Shown here piece by piece: positions 10,626 through 23,112 of a stretch of 64,000 bases of DNA. The position numbers and the translations under genes were made by a program. The stretch is from Neurospora intermedia (taxonomy: Eukaryota; Ascomycota; Sordariomycetes; Sordariales; Sordariaceae), in contig BTPP01000005.1 of the NCBI GenBank assembly GCA_037102815.1, positions 2,604,001-2,668,000 on the forward strand, in the 5' to 3' direction. The notes under the pieces were generated by a model, which ran no database searches, was not told the DNA's origin, and was given only the letters and a program-made list of their open reading frames with translations. Every line of letters begins with the position of its first letter. Position 1 is the stretch's first letter.

Positions 10626-13402
10626 CATCTACTACATACGTTCGTGCAACGAGTGACAAATTGCTTCTTCTTTTTTGCTTCACACAAGCGTTGTGTTGCG
10701 GATCTCCCGCTGTGTAACCCCCCCTCTCTCTACCTAACTTTTGCCCGCCTCCCCCCTCCCCCCTCCCTCCTTTTCTCCTGGATGTTGGTTGGATGGATGG
10801 ATGGATGTATCCGATGATGACACGACGGCAACACGGGAAGGAGGAGGGGAAAAAAACGTAAGATGCCGCCGCCCTGGTGGAAGAAGTTCTAGAAGACTGT
10901 CGGTTGCCGCGTTGATGGCGTGGCATCCATGGTAATTGGTTGCTTTTTTTTTTTTTTTTTTTTCTTCTTCTGGGTACCTAGGTATGTATGTTGTACGATT
11001 TGGGAACAGATTGGAAAAAAGGCAAGGCAGTTTCGACTTCGGTTCGAAGGATTTCTTTTTGCCTTGCCGCGCATTATATGTGATGTGTTGTTACATTAAT
11101 GGATTCTATAGTGGTTGGTTGTATACTGTGGTAAAAAGTGCCGGGTGGGTGGAAAGGCGCAAAAAAAGCGTTACAGCATAATGTGTAGGCTGTGTTAAGT
11201 GTCTGGTTGTTAGTGCATACCTAGGTGGCGTAGGCGAAGTGATAACAGTTAGGCAAGTTTCATGATCGCTAAACATGACCATTAACAAGCAGATGAGCCT
11301 GCCCGGGCAGACTGACAATGAATGAATGAATCTCGCAAGGCGACCGTAAAAGGCGAGGTCATAGTGTACTGATACAGAGTCACACTCACTGGATCCTGGA
11401 TCCTAGACCTATTTCAAAACTGCAGAAACAGATTTTATCTCTCTCACCACCTACCTACCGTATCTCACCACGATGATGATCCTGCCCTGATCCTGTCCCA
11501 TTGACATTGACGTTACACGACATTCCAGACATTCTAGTGTAGTCCGAAGTCTCCCAACCATTTTGTTTCTCTTCCATTCATCTCGATTAAATATGTGTGC
11601 GTGATCTTAACACAAACTTTGTCTTGTCAATCCGCCCGTACGTAGCGTATACATTACTGTGGTAGATGGCGTCGCTTACACCGGCAGGCCGGACAGCGGT
11701 CGGGCTTCGGGACCTAGTCCGGCCTTATTTTTGTGTTTTTTTTTTCTTTGACGTTAACGTAAGACGTAAAATTCGCCTCCTCCTAATTTCTCACAGTTAT
11801 TGCCAACATCGTATCATGTACAAAGACGAATCTGAGCTATGCATATGAAAAAGTTTTCTTCGGCTAAAAGCGCCAACAACGGAGAAAACAATAAAAAAAA
11901 ACTCCGTTGGTGTTGAGGAATTCCTTGACAGAATGTGGCTTGATTGTCCTGCTGGTCTTCTCGGACGTAGCGAGGCTTCAGCTCCGTTCCAGCGGAAGAT
12001 AGCCAGTCTCGTGAGCGCTTGGCGCAGCTGAACCGTTTTTTTTTCTAGAAGGGTAACCTTTGTTGTAGCGCTGCTGCATATCGTATACTAGCGCCATGCC
12101 TTTTTGGCCTGCTATCTATTTAGGCGAAATCGCGAAGCCCGCCGCCGCCGCGGCTCGCATCAGGAGTGACGACTGTGATCGGAGAATTTTTTTCCTTTGT
12201 TGCTTTTTTTTTCTTCTTCTTGGTATTGTTTGCTTTGACTTTCGCTAGCCTAGGATGAAATTTTTCCTCTGGACGCTCAGTCGCTCTTTCCTACCTAGCC
12301 TTCAACCATGTTGGCGATCGGTGGTCGGTTACATCCGGCTATGCTACCCCTTTACCAAGAGCTGCTAAACTTGCTAGCGTAGAGACACATACCAAAATGG
12401 AGTGTGAAGGACTTGTCTCGTTTTTGTTGTACTATTCTCCGTTCTCAATGTGGAATTGATACCATTCTCAGCTTGTGTAATTGCAACGTTGTCAAGTCCA
12501 CCATAGAATTGCTCTATGTTTTTAATGATGGGGGTGAAAACAGGCAAAATGGGACTATGCAGTTACCTCTAGTTCATGTGTGTTTCACCAAGGGATGTGA
12601 CTATGTGAGTAGAAATGATGTACACAATAGAGCAACAAAGAGGGCACAAACACAACTTTGGCAATGTACTATGTACACACTACATACCTCTCGGCTGACG
12701 GCCGACGGCTCAGTGGAGTGGGAATGCAGAAAAAGGCTATGGATGGGTTGATTGCCTCTTTCATACATAGTGTACAAGGCTGCCCGAAGACCAAGGACCG
12801 CCGCGCCGGCTGCGGTGCCGTGTCGTAAGATGTTCGACTTCTATTGGAGGCCAGATTTGGGAAAGAAAGGGAGCCCGCCAAGCTGGCCAAGTACCGACGC
12901 CGGCGGGAGCGCGCGGTTACCACAGGGTAGCAAACTTTATTCTATTCCCCGACCTGCCGTACGGTACGAATATTGAACAGCGTCTATCTTATAGTGGAGG
13001 GTCAACAATAACAACAACGGCAAGGACAAGGCATACAAAAAATGGAGAGGCTTCAGTTCAAGCAGCAGGCTCCAAACTCTCGGTGAGAACCGGCCGCTTT
13101 GTTGAGGCTTGTCAGGTTTCGTCTGGCTGGGCAAGGCTGGGCTGAATAGCCGGTATCCGATATCTGACCAAATGATTTGACAGAGTGTGTGAGTGAGATG
13201 AGGTGCCAGCTTCCGCTCTTTCCACATTGCCGCCGCGCGCGTAAAATCCCAAGCAACAGGGTTTGTGCCAAGTCGCACCGCGTGGATTCGATGCCATGAT
13301 AAGCCTTGCGAAAAGCGACGACGACGACAAGGCCCATGAGCCGTCAGCCGAGGACATGATTCGTGTTATCGACCCATGGCCGTGGAGTTCGGGTCCCTTG
13401 TT

Positions 13403-13432
13403 GGAGGAGGAGGAGGAGGAGGAGGAGGAGGA
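13403..13432. repeat. (GGA)10 microsatellite
   Basis: Ten GGA triplets. Open frames on both strands cross it, but they show no coding character outside the repeat. Confidence 0.95.
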
Positions 13433-16400
13433 GAAGAGCAGCAAACGAAGCGTGACGAAACCAACTCTCGTCTGATGTTTGGTCCATGTGGCCCATGGAA
13501 TGACGGAACTTCACAAGGGAGGGATGTGCGCTGTGGAGAAAAAGGGTTTTGGCGACCGCCTGGCCTAGCGCCAAAAAAGATTGAAGGTCAGAGGTATCAT
13601 GAGGTTTCAAATGTTGGCATGCGGTGCAAGAATGTTGGCTTTTCCCTAGTCGAAGCCATGGAGCGATCATCGTTCCCGCGACAGAGACGCACTGGGTAAA
13701 ACCCTGAGGTTTCGGTCACTTCGGGCAGGAGTTCATCAGGGTTATGTATGCAGTACTAGTCAGCGCAGTGTCTCCTTCTCAATCTACTTGTAGCTTGTGA
13801 AAATTGATCGTCGTCGCACACGGGCCACCATTCGCTTTTACCATTGGTCACTCAATACACCACGTCTCAACGGTGAGTTTCCTGGACAACATCGACTTTT
13901 GACTTTTTAGCGGTAACGAAACACGAGAATACAGTCGTCTTTACACTACTGTAGTTAAATCATCTTTGTCGGCAACCAGGTCAATAGCACGGAACCATAA
14001 CCGAGAATCGCACCATCTTGATATTATATCGGCCTCGAGCCGATGGATGGATGGGGTGCATCGGGCTGATGTTAAAGTCCGTTGTGGAGGTGTCAAGACG
14101 AGCCAAGTCGAGGCTGAGGCACCACACAGTGGAGCCGCTTGGGGGATGGCGAGGGGATGGAGACATAAGACCGGGCATCGGAGATAGGGTTATCGCAGCC
14201 AAATGGAACAACGGCGACCAGAAGCCTCTCGACTTGGGAATGGCGTCTTTTGTTTGTTGAAATTGCACTTTATGAGAGTTATTACTGTCATAGTGTATTC
14301 GCTGCTCGGACGGGGAATTATCATCCTCACCAACCTCATGCGACACGAGGCAGCACACAATCGGAGTTGTGACCCCTAGACTAGTAGTTTCCATCCTCAC
14401 AACAACCTGAGGTACATATGCGTATCGCATATCGAATTTGTGTAACATCCATCAAGTCAAGTGGTACAGCGGTGGCTGGCGAATGGGGAGACGGACACAG
14501 ACGAGGCAACAAGCGTGGCAAGTGGTATCTGGTAGCGACCTGACTCCGATGTTTCCAAAGTGCTTCCAAGGGCCTTCCATCCTACTTTGCGTAACCATGC
14601 CGCGCCCATTTGTGGTGTTTTCTGGGTTGCCGTGGCTGCGTTGTATCCAAGGGAACAGGCAGTGAGGAGACATCACGGCCTTTTTACTTTACACCTTGCA
14701 GCATCCGGAACACGGCTTGACAGGTGGGTGACGAAGATGGTCTTGGAGGGTCTTGGCGTCGCTTGGCTCTGGTTGGCGCCTCTTGGAGATTGACAGAACA
14801 AAAAAAAGGGAGCGACGGTCAGAACACTGCGGTGAGTGCAAGAGGAGCGACAGTGTGCCAGTGTCAGGCCAATCCAATCAGGATCGGTCTCACTGTAAGT
14901 GGGGTGAGTCCGAGAACTCCACCGACAATCCAGTGGATTCTCTGGTGGAGTTTGTCCGTCAAGGTTCCCTCTCTGGTTGGTCCGATGTCGTCTGCTTCTT
15001 CAGAGATCATCCCAAAAGGAGAAGGCTTCTAGAAGGCTTCTAGGTCGCAATTCATCCGACCCACCCTTGCCTCGGTTCACCCTCAGAACCTCGACGGTGA
15101 GGTGTGTCTTCCCCCAGTCTCACCCGTCTCGCCAATCCAATGCTCTTGATGCCAGTCCCCGCTCCACTAGATTGACTTCAGTTTCGATACGACGCTGGCT
15201 AACGATTAGTCAGAGTGACAAGACCGACAAACGGCTGCCTCGTGGTCAGCAAGTTGGGGAGTTTGTTGGTCAAAAAAAGGGTCAATCAGTCAATCAGTCA
15301 AGCGAATTCAAACTAAGAAAAAAATGGGGAATTGCGTGACGGCCGAAGACGGGGTAGTCGGTGGAGATGGAGGCAGAGGAGGAGCCGTCCTTATCAGTGA
15401 CCTGCTCCACGCCCGACGAGGACCCCAGACCCAGACGATGGATTCTGCAATCACTCAATTCAGATGTCTCCATGTCCTGGAGACTTCCACTTGTTGACTG
15501 TTCCAAAGGTCGGTCGGTCGCCCACCATGACGCCCACTGACGCCTCTTGCACCCGCAACCCTTCGAGCCGCTTCATCCAACCACGCTGACTGGCCCAGTC
15601 CCTTGACGGGAGGTGGCAGGGCTTTGCAGGGTTTTTGCAGGGGATTGCAGACTGGCAAGGGCGTGGTCCAAGGGTGGGCGAAGGATGGACTTTGCACGGG
15701 CAGGGAATGGTGCGAGAAGCTGGTTTGGCTGGGCAGATGTTCGCCCAAGCAGCAAAGTGCAGCGAATTGCATGCTGTCACGGCCCCTGTTCGTCTCGTCG
15801 TGCCGCACCCACATCTCCAAGAACAAGGTGCTGCTGGTCACTCGCTTGCTGGGGACCGTGGGAGCATGGCCTCTTGGGAGGCTCCTCCCATTCCCTTCTT
15901 GTGCGGTTCCGTGTCGCTCACTGCAACAAGGCTCCAGGAGGGAAGAAAGAGAGGCAGGCAGGCACCCTGGAAGGCGGCACACCCATGATCTGGCAGATTC
16001 ATGAACCGTCTTGTCCCTTTCATTCACTCAGCAATCTTATTGCACCTGAACTTGCTCAGCCGGATCTGCACATCTTGCTTGATGCAATCTCGGATTTATC
16101 TTTTGCGTTGGAGTGTAGTGTAGGTATGTAGGTACTTGTAGAAGACTGAAAGGAAAGAGCACTTGTTTTCTTTGTTGATGCCAGCCAGCCAGCAGTCCAT
16201 CTCATACATACTCACTCACTCCACTTTCCGTCGTGCACTGGCCACTGTCCTGCAAACAGACAGAAGAAGGGAAGAAGGGAAGGGGAACCGCCCGACGCCG
16301 AACGGTCATCCCGCCCGCCGCCTCGCACCAAAGCGCTGGGACCTGGCTGGCACTGGACCTTGTGGGTGGCTTCTATTCACTGGACCAGTGGACCTGACTG

Positions 16401-16699
16401 ACTGACTCCACTGGGCATTCCTGGGACCGCCGCTTCTCGGGGTGGCCCTTCTTTGTTGTGAGAGAGGGAACCTTGCTTGCTACAGGGTCAGTGGGAAGCG
16501 AGCGCCTAGCGCCCCGTTTTTGCCATCGCGGGAACTTTTTGGGTCCTGGTCGTGCTGCTGCTGCTGCTGCTGCGCGGCTTCCAGCTTCCATTCTTCTGGG
16601 ACCACCACCCACCAACACGAGACTCGGGTCGTCATTCGTCCTTTGACCCAACCACGGTTCCTGGCCGACCTTTTGTCGGTTTCCCTTTTTGTACAGACC

Positions 16700-17983
16700 A
16701 CATCCCACCCTCCTTTTTTTATTTGATTTTTATAAACCGTCGTCAATCCTTTCGCGCGCAACGTCCTTACCGGCGAACCGAAACCTTGGCTCTTGTCTTG
16801 ACGACTTGTCACTTTCTGTCTCGCAAAGCCGCATCATCGTCAACACCGTCTCAGTCACTTACACTGGATCGACTCCACCCAACCAAACAGCAATCCGAGT
16901 CGTCACCTGCATTCCATATCCGTCGCCCATTCTCACTGTCTTCTCTTCTGCAACAATCTGCACCTGCAACTTAACTGCACCTTGCTTCTGCTGCGACTGC
17001 TGCATAACAACTGCCTGCTGCTGCTGTCCACTAGCAAGCAACAACCACAGCTAACACCACCACCACAACACAAGAACACAACATCAACAACGACAACGAC
17101 AACAATAACAACAACACCTTCCTTTGGTCGCCGTCTCCCATCATTCTCGCACTCATTTATTACTACTTAGTTGTTTCGATTCGATCCACCACCGTCTTTC
17201 GATAATCGCCCAGGCTTTTTTCCGATTCCCATCAATTCTAGACGTCATTTGGAACTCTGTTGGATTTCAGTTCATTTACTTACTGGGCGGGAGAGGATCA
17301 ATTGGACGAACAAACTTCATCGACGACATTTAGCTAACACCACCGCGCCGACTTCGCAACTACGACGACATATCACCACTACCGTCAACCGACAGGGATA
17401 GGGATATTCATCGAGGTTTATTGAGCGTCTGCTGTGTTGCCTAGCATCTCGTGTTGTTGGCTTAGACATACAGACGTGCAAGTCAGACAGGTTTACGATC
17501 CTGCTGCCTCCGCACTCAACAACCACCGCTTAAACCCAGTCGCAGATTAATCGTGCTCCTGGGCTTACGATCTGGTCCCGGTACCCGGCTGCCTGCAGCT
17601 TCTACGTGACTTCTAGCCCACGCCTTGTCTCCCGTAACGAGTCGACGACGGACTTGGAGACCTGCCGCTTCCCGATCAGTCCTGCCACAATTGGTTTACT
17701 AGGCCGGCAACGGAGCCAAAAGGTTACGTGCATTGTACGGGTGTCGGGCAACCGCGCACTCGCAAAACAGAGTGCCCTTCTGCCGCTCCCTTCCCTGCAC
17801 CTAGGGCAAACGGCCTGTATATAACGGTCTGCTTCGGTCGCCAAGTCACCTCCGACCGAATGGAGTGAGGACGCTTCCCGATATCTGGTCCTTTTCTGGC
17901 TGCACAAGAGCCTTCATCTGCTCTGCAAGTCCAACCATCCACACTTCGCCTTATCGATTGTCGGGCGCTCCGTGTTGGGAAGG
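16700..17983 (+). promoter_or_regulatory. Probable long 5' leader of the RGS gene
   Basis: The DNA shifts to pyrimidine-rich (16720-16980), then to a CAA/CAC-rich stretch (about 17036-17125) of the unstructured kind common in long fungal 5' UTRs, and continues to the RGS start codon. Several short upstream ORFs lie in it, which could limit translation. This is inferred from composition only; the transcription start is unknown. Confidence 0.4.
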
Positions 17984-19105
17984 ATGCCACCGGCGCGGCT
18001 ACGAACTTTGAGCCTCAGCCCATCGCGCAGGAAATCAGCGCGATTCTCGTCCGACTCCGACCACTCCGACACCGATTCCACCATGGCCCAATCCAGACCT
18101 TCTTCCATGGCGATACCGCCACCCTCATTGCGAGACATTCTGTCCAACACCGCGCCCCCACCATATACCTTTGGCGCCTTCCTTGCCTTCCTGTCCCACA
18201 ACCACTGTCTCGAGACGCTCGAGTTCACCCTTGGTGCTGACCAGTATCGCAAGGCGTATAACGACATCATGCTCGGTAGATGCCGTCCTACACCTGATGG
18301 TCTCCACCAGCTGCGATCTATGTGGGAGAAGCTCATGAATGCTTATATCCGGCCCAACAGCAGCCACGAAGTCAACCTTCCGGCTCAGGTCCGCGACCGG
18401 CTAGTGCAGCTCTCTTGCGCTGAGCAACCGCCGTGCCCCGCGGAGCTCGACCAGGCAGTGGCTTACACCTATGATCTCATGGAAGGTTCGATACTCGGCC
18501 CCTTCTTGGAATCACTAGCGCCTACCCCTGCGCCTGCTCCTGCGCCTACTCAGCCTACTTCTTCTCACTCAACAACACACTCACACTCACACTCACATTC
18601 TCACTCCCACTCACACTCTCTTTCCCATTCCCGCTCGTACTGGAAGGACCTGGTACACGACCCCAGACGCACACATGGTGGAGCCTCACCTCCTCCTCAG
18701 CATGATGGCCAGCAATCGAACCGATCATCAAAGGCCAGCGGCCTTCTTCCTCTGCACACTTTCGGGTGGCAGAGCGAGACCTCCAGCCGATCGGCTTCCT
18801 CATCAACCGTGGCCGACTCACCTATCGACGGCTTTACTGATGACAGCAGCTCCGGTTATCCTTCTGGAAACGAGCCCATGACGCCGCCCACCACACCGCC
18901 TAGCGCCGACTGGACCTTTGGCACCTCCCCCAGCGGTATCTCTAGGGCCATGCACGCCAGCGGCTGGAAGAAGATGGGCGCAAAGCTGGGTTTGGGAAAG
19001 AAGAGCCGTAGCAAGCGCTCCCAGACCACCAGCGTCCCTTCTACAGGGTATGGGTACGAAATTGGTTTGCCTGATGCCAGACAGAGCGCCAGCAACCCCT
19101 TATAG
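17984..19105 (+). CDS. RGS-domain protein (regulator of G-protein signalling)
   Basis: RGS domains speed GTP hydrolysis by G-alpha subunits and so switch off heterotrimeric G-protein signals in the cytoplasm. The first ATG in frame (17984) gives 373 codons. Residues about 47-178 form the RGS box (starts PSLRDILSN, includes FGAFLAFLSHNHCLETLEF and MEGSILGPFLESL). Then come an Ala-Pro run, a His-Ser repeat (HSHSHSHS, DNA about 18572-18630), Ser/Thr/Pro-rich disordered sequence and a basic patch (KKSRSKRS). The layout, an N-terminal RGS box with a disordered tail, fits the Rgs2/RgsA class. The frame ends at TAG (19103-19105) but stays open and coding-like past it to 19816. A candidate intron, 19048-19114 (GTATGG, branch-like CTGAT, CAG), removes the TAG but shifts frame and gives a short alternative tail. 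Confidence 0.85.
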   Translation: MPPARLRTLSLSPSRRKSARFSSDSDHSDTDSTMAQSRPSSMAIPPPSLRDILSNTAPPPYTFGAFLAFLSHNHCLETLEFTLGADQYRKAYNDIMLGRCRPTPDGLHQLRSMWEKLMNAYIRPNSSHEVNLPAQVRDRLVQLSCAEQPPCPAELDQAVAYTYDLMEGSILGPFLESLAPTPAPAPAPTQPTSSHSTTHSHSHSHSHSHSHSLSHSRSYWKDLVHDPRRTHGGASPPPQHDGQQSNRSSKASGLLPLHTFGWQSETSSRSASSSTVADSPIDGFTDDSSSGYPSGNEPMTPPTTPPSADWTFGTSPSGISRAMHASGWKKMGAKLGLGKKSRSKRSQTTSVPSTGYGYEIGLPDARQSASNPL

Positions 19106-19117
19106 GGATTACAGGTC

Positions 19118-19816
19118 ATGCCAGCTCTTGATGGAGCCCGCTCTTCCCCCCGCCTCCATCCTACCACCTCGGCCGAGTCTATCAATTCGGATTATTCGAT
19201 GGAGGATGTAGCAGATGTCAAGTTGGAACCACCTATCCTGGTCCAATGGGAAGAGTCCACCCCCGGTCAGCATATTCCGTCGCCAATGGCCGGTAATAAC
19301 AACGCAGTTCAAGATGCTGGCCGCGAGGGTAGGCTTCACAAGGATGGCATGGCCGCAAAAGGCTATACGCCATATATCAGAACGACGCCTGAAGGTGTCG
19401 CAAGGCGATTCACTCGCCCCAGAGTCAGAAGGGCCATTTCGAGCAACCCCGCAGTCACTGTTGACAAGTCGGCTACCAACAACAAGCCCGCTGTCAGCAG
19501 CCCGCTCCGCACTGTCTCGGCCTCAAACCTACGCTCCAAGTTCCTCGCTGTTGATCACTCTCAGGATCAGTATCTCAAGCCTCCCACTGTGGTGGATCCA
19601 TATGGCTGGGAAGCTGCTTACAGCGGCGAGAAGCTGGAAGCTGATGATGAGCAGACCTGCCTGGAGAACTTTGGATTCGACGAAGCTACTCTTGTCAAGC
19701 TGACTTACCGCAGTGCTGGCGGAGAGCGTCGCAATCTATTCCACCGCATGTTCGCCCATGCTCCGAGGGCAGAGGGTGGTGCCACAGCAACCACCACTCT
19801 TGCGCTCAAGGCCTAA
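19118..19816 (+). CDS. Downstream in-frame ORF, probable C-terminal part of the RGS gene
   Basis: This 232-codon frame begins with ATG 12 nt after the RGS stop and is in the same phase. It has clear coding character: consistent codon use and a structured-looking end (CLENFGFDEATLVKLTYR, then NLFHRMF). It has no domain I can name. It may be the real C-terminus of the RGS protein, reached by an intron I cannot define, by stop-codon readthrough, or in strains lacking the stop; or a second protein from the same mRNA. A 60-nt intron 19065-19124 (GTTTGC...CAG) would remove the stop in frame, but its donor is weak. Confidence 0.6.
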   Translation: MPALDGARSSPRLHPTTSAESINSDYSMEDVADVKLEPPILVQWEESTPGQHIPSPMAGNNNAVQDAGREGRLHKDGMAAKGYTPYIRTTPEGVARRFTRPRVRRAISSNPAVTVDKSATNNKPAVSSPLRTVSASNLRSKFLAVDHSQDQYLKPPTVVDPYGWEAAYSGEKLEADDEQTCLENFGFDEATLVKLTYRSAGGERRNLFHRMFAHAPRAEGGATATTTLALKA

Positions 19817-21405
19817 AAAAGCGCCTCTCGCTTCAAAATTCAATTTCCTATCTGTCTGTTTTCGGTCTGCTTTCAACAATATACCCCTCTATCGTTTGGT
19901 CTTTTTGCGTTTTCTTTTTTTTTTCCTAGCGTCTTTACTACATACAATAGACTTGGTGTGTGGAGGAACTTTGCTCACGCAAAGAATTTCGGAAATGAAA
20001 GCACATTCATGGGAGACGCCGCAAACGGGATGACGATGAACATGACTTATACACTTCAACAACATACGTCAACGGCTTTTTTACTGTTTTCTTGTTTTAC
20101 AAACTTTTTTCTACCCTTTACTATAGCACAAATGGTTAATAGGGGAAATAAGGGGTGTTAAAGGGGAGCAAAGCAAAGCATTTTATGGCGGCGGGATGGA
20201 TCGGATTCGGATCGGATCGGTGGTCATTCATGGTGGCCGGCGGGTTATCAGGCGCGCACCCGGTTTTAGGCAGGCGGCTTCATTATCATACATAACTTTC
20301 GCTCATGTCCTTATGTCCTATCTTTTGAAGGTGTAACTGTACTCTTATGTTGCGAAAGAAAGGTGGGAGGCTTAAACCGGTGGGCGGTTGGTTGGCAGGC
20401 AAACCAGGAGGGATAGGCGTTTGTTTTTCACAGGGGTAGCCATTCATACAATAGGTGGCTGGATACAATTGAACAAGAATAATTGAGCATCAAGCTTCAA
20501 GTTACATGTTTACACTACCTTACTTTATCGTCCTCAAGTGTTTTTTGACTGTCGTGATTGTGTCTTTTGGCGACAAGGATTTATTACCATGGATGAAAAG
20601 TTTCGATGGACACTTGCAGAGACGAAGCAACATAAATGTTCTCATTCATTCACTGGCGTACGTTCAGGGTATGGGCAAGTATCCAAATTCAAACAACACC
20701 AGCATGTTGCTTAGCCATGCACGTTCCCTTTCCACGTTCTAACTCTCGCCAACCACTCTGCTCCCGCACACGGTCATCAATATCAACAACAATCAAGGCC
20801 ATCAATCAAGAAGTCCAGACACATCCCATATCATATAGTCCCAGCATAGTCATGGGATCAAGTAAGTAAGCAAGCGAGCAAGCAGGACATCAAAGTGACG
20901 ACACACCATCCATCACCCCATCGGACCCGACAAATATCCGTTTGGTGGCACACACGTCAATGTGTCCTGGTTCGGTCTGGTCCAGGGTTCACTCGGGCCA
21001 GGTACTGCTCCCCATTGACCTAACCTGACCTGAAAGCAAATTGTTCCCCCCAATCAAATCTCATGTCATCATCGACTGCTCTGCTCCATCTGGAACAAAA
21101 CAAACAAGACAAACAAACATTTGCTCTCATCAGCGGCACCCTATCCATGTAAAACAATCCGGGGGGTACATGTATATGACTAGGTAGTATTGTCCCGTGT
21201 CGACGGTTCGTTCCCGTTCAAAGGTCCGGCAAAGTAAAAACTCGGGTATTGACGGGTTCCTTTTGTGGTATGTACTCCTATTTCTATTTGGTTTGTTCGC
21301 GGCTTCGGTCGGAAACATCGATTGCACGGGCAGGAGGAACTTGAGACTGGAGAGTGTGGACTACGGCTGGAGACTGTGGACTACGTACGGCTGGAGCGAG
21401 ACAGA

Positions 21406-21477
21406 GGAGAAGAAGAAGAAGGAGAAGAAGAAGAAGGAGAAGAAGAAGAAGGAGAAGAAGAAGAAGGAGAAGAAGAA
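21406..21477. repeat. 15-bp purine minisatellite
   Basis: 4.8 perfect copies of GGAGAAGAAGAAGAA. The strand is all-purine, so triplex or slipped structures are possible. Confidence 0.95.
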
Positions 21478-21846
21478 TGTCGGTCGAATCGAGACATAGG
21501 GCGCACTGCAGCATCGGAATAATTACACATTGATATTTACTACGTAGCAAATTTGAAACCGCGTACTCCCGCCCCAGCCCGGTCAGGACTTGCCCTGCCC
21601 TGCCTGGCTTTGAGGGGAAGGAGGAGAACCAACCACGTTAACAGACATGATATGAATGTTGAGGGAAAGAGGCAATGTGATTGCTACTACTACAGGTACC
21701 TTACTTATAATATAGGTAGGTAGGTATCTTTAGATAACGACAAAGAAACAGGGTTCGATAGCTGAGTTATCTGATAGACCTAGGCAGTCGGTAGGTATGC
21801 ATCCCGTTCGAAAGAGAAGGGATGAAGTAAAGGTCACAATGGCTGT

Positions 21847-21901
21847 TACCTACCTACCTACCTACCTACCTACCTACCTACCTACCTACCTACCTACCTA
21901 C
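21847..21901. repeat. (TACC)~14 microsatellite
   Basis: 55 bp of perfect TACC, the longest simple repeat seen in the window. Confidence 0.97.
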
Positions 21902-23112
21902 GTAGTGGTACCTCGTAAGTAACTTACTCTAGCTAGCTACTTACCTCCCAGAAAAGAAAGTGGTGTCCCTGCGAGAAAGACGGGAGGTATTCAGTAGTAT
22001 ATTGTATGCCTACATACATAATAAGTCAACGAAATGATTACCTATCTAGCCCCCTTCATCAGACCTCAATGCACTGGACTGGACTGGACTCGTAGGTACT
22101 CACTTTGAGGGGCGGGCGGGAAGTGTGCGGTGGCTTTGATTTATTTGGTCTTTGGGGTGTACAATTAAGTTTGCTTGATTCATCGTCACCTACCACTATG
22201 TCCTTCAGCTACCTATGGTGGCCAGGCACCTAGACGTAGTAGGTTTGGGTTTCGGGTTGGTCTGGAAGGAGGGGAGTTGGACGGATAAGCACGAGTCTCA
22301 TTCCCCGGAAAACTTTCGGAGTCGGTGAGGTCCAGCTGGATGGATGGCATAGGAAGGCGTAGCCGAAGGAGATTCTACAGAGATAATAAATGGCAGTCGC
22401 GACTTGACAATATAGACTACTGGCAGGTTTTGCTTACAAACCAGATGAGAGAAATCAATGCCTAGAGTATAGTAAGTAGTAGCTGCCTGGAGAACCGCAA
22501 ACTACGACAACTCCACACGTAGCCAACTACTGATCAGGATGCTGTGATCATTGACAGCATTATGGCTCATCAGTTTGTCCAGAAGCAAGAACTAAGTGTT
22601 AGGTGGGTGGTTAAGCAAGCACTTTCGCCTCTATGCTGTAAACTCGGTCTAGAACTTGTGCAGATAGAACCAAATCGTATTGACATGTTCCCGTCTTCAT
22701 TTTTCAACTGTCGTGGATACAACTGCTGATAATTTGGAGAACAAAACAAACAGAACAAAAGAAAACTTCCCCAGAAAAAGCATGGCTCATAGCGCCGAAG
22801 TGTGCAGCAAGGGCAACCGGAAAGTGGAAGAGCAGTTGATAGTGGATATCACCGATGTTCGTCTAGAATTACCGGGAAAAAAAAAAAAAAAAAATTCATC
22901 GATTCAATGCGTGGCTTTAGGCAATAGGTCAAGTTTGCTCCTGGCATACTCAATATTTGCACGAAGGAGACAGGAGAGGCCCCAAGACAGGTAGATATCT
23001 ATTTACCTCGCAGTAAACACTCGAAAGTTGACATGTCTGGTACGTACGCACAGCATTGTTGACGTAGACCATTAATTTTTCCCAGCACGTCTCCAACAAT
23101 CGTCACCTGAAT

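Larger units (their letters stand above)
7713..16650. other. Long gene-poor region, many simple repeats
   Basis: About 9 kb without a recognisable gene. On the plus strand, 8509-8682 is a possible short exon: it follows a branch-like CTAAAC and an AAAAG acceptor and ends at a GTGAGT donor, but I cannot connect it to neighbours. The rest holds microsatellites (9373-9393, 10597-10624, 10935-10963 poly-T, 13403-13432) and many short TACCTACC and TACCTAGG words. Some of it is probably promoter or long untranslated leader of the RGS gene. Confidence 0.5.
19817..23112. other. Intergenic region between RGS and ORC5 (tail to tail)
   Basis: Holds the 3' ends of two convergent genes. No ORF looks real. 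T-rich DNA follows the RGS frame (19910-19925). A 15-bp minisatellite (21406-21477), a TACC tetranucleotide array (21847-21901) and a poly-A run (22878-22893) are present, with many TACCTA/TAGGTA words between 21.7 and 22.3 kb. Confidence 0.6.

Noticed and set aside
15455-16131. Overlapping long ORFs on both strands near 15.5-16.1 kb
   Set aside because: G/C-rich DNA open in several frames at once; none shows consistent coding character.
18572-18630. CACTCA repeat read as a non-coding microsatellite
   Set aside because: It lies in frame inside the RGS protein and encodes a His-Ser run, so it is treated as part of the CDS.
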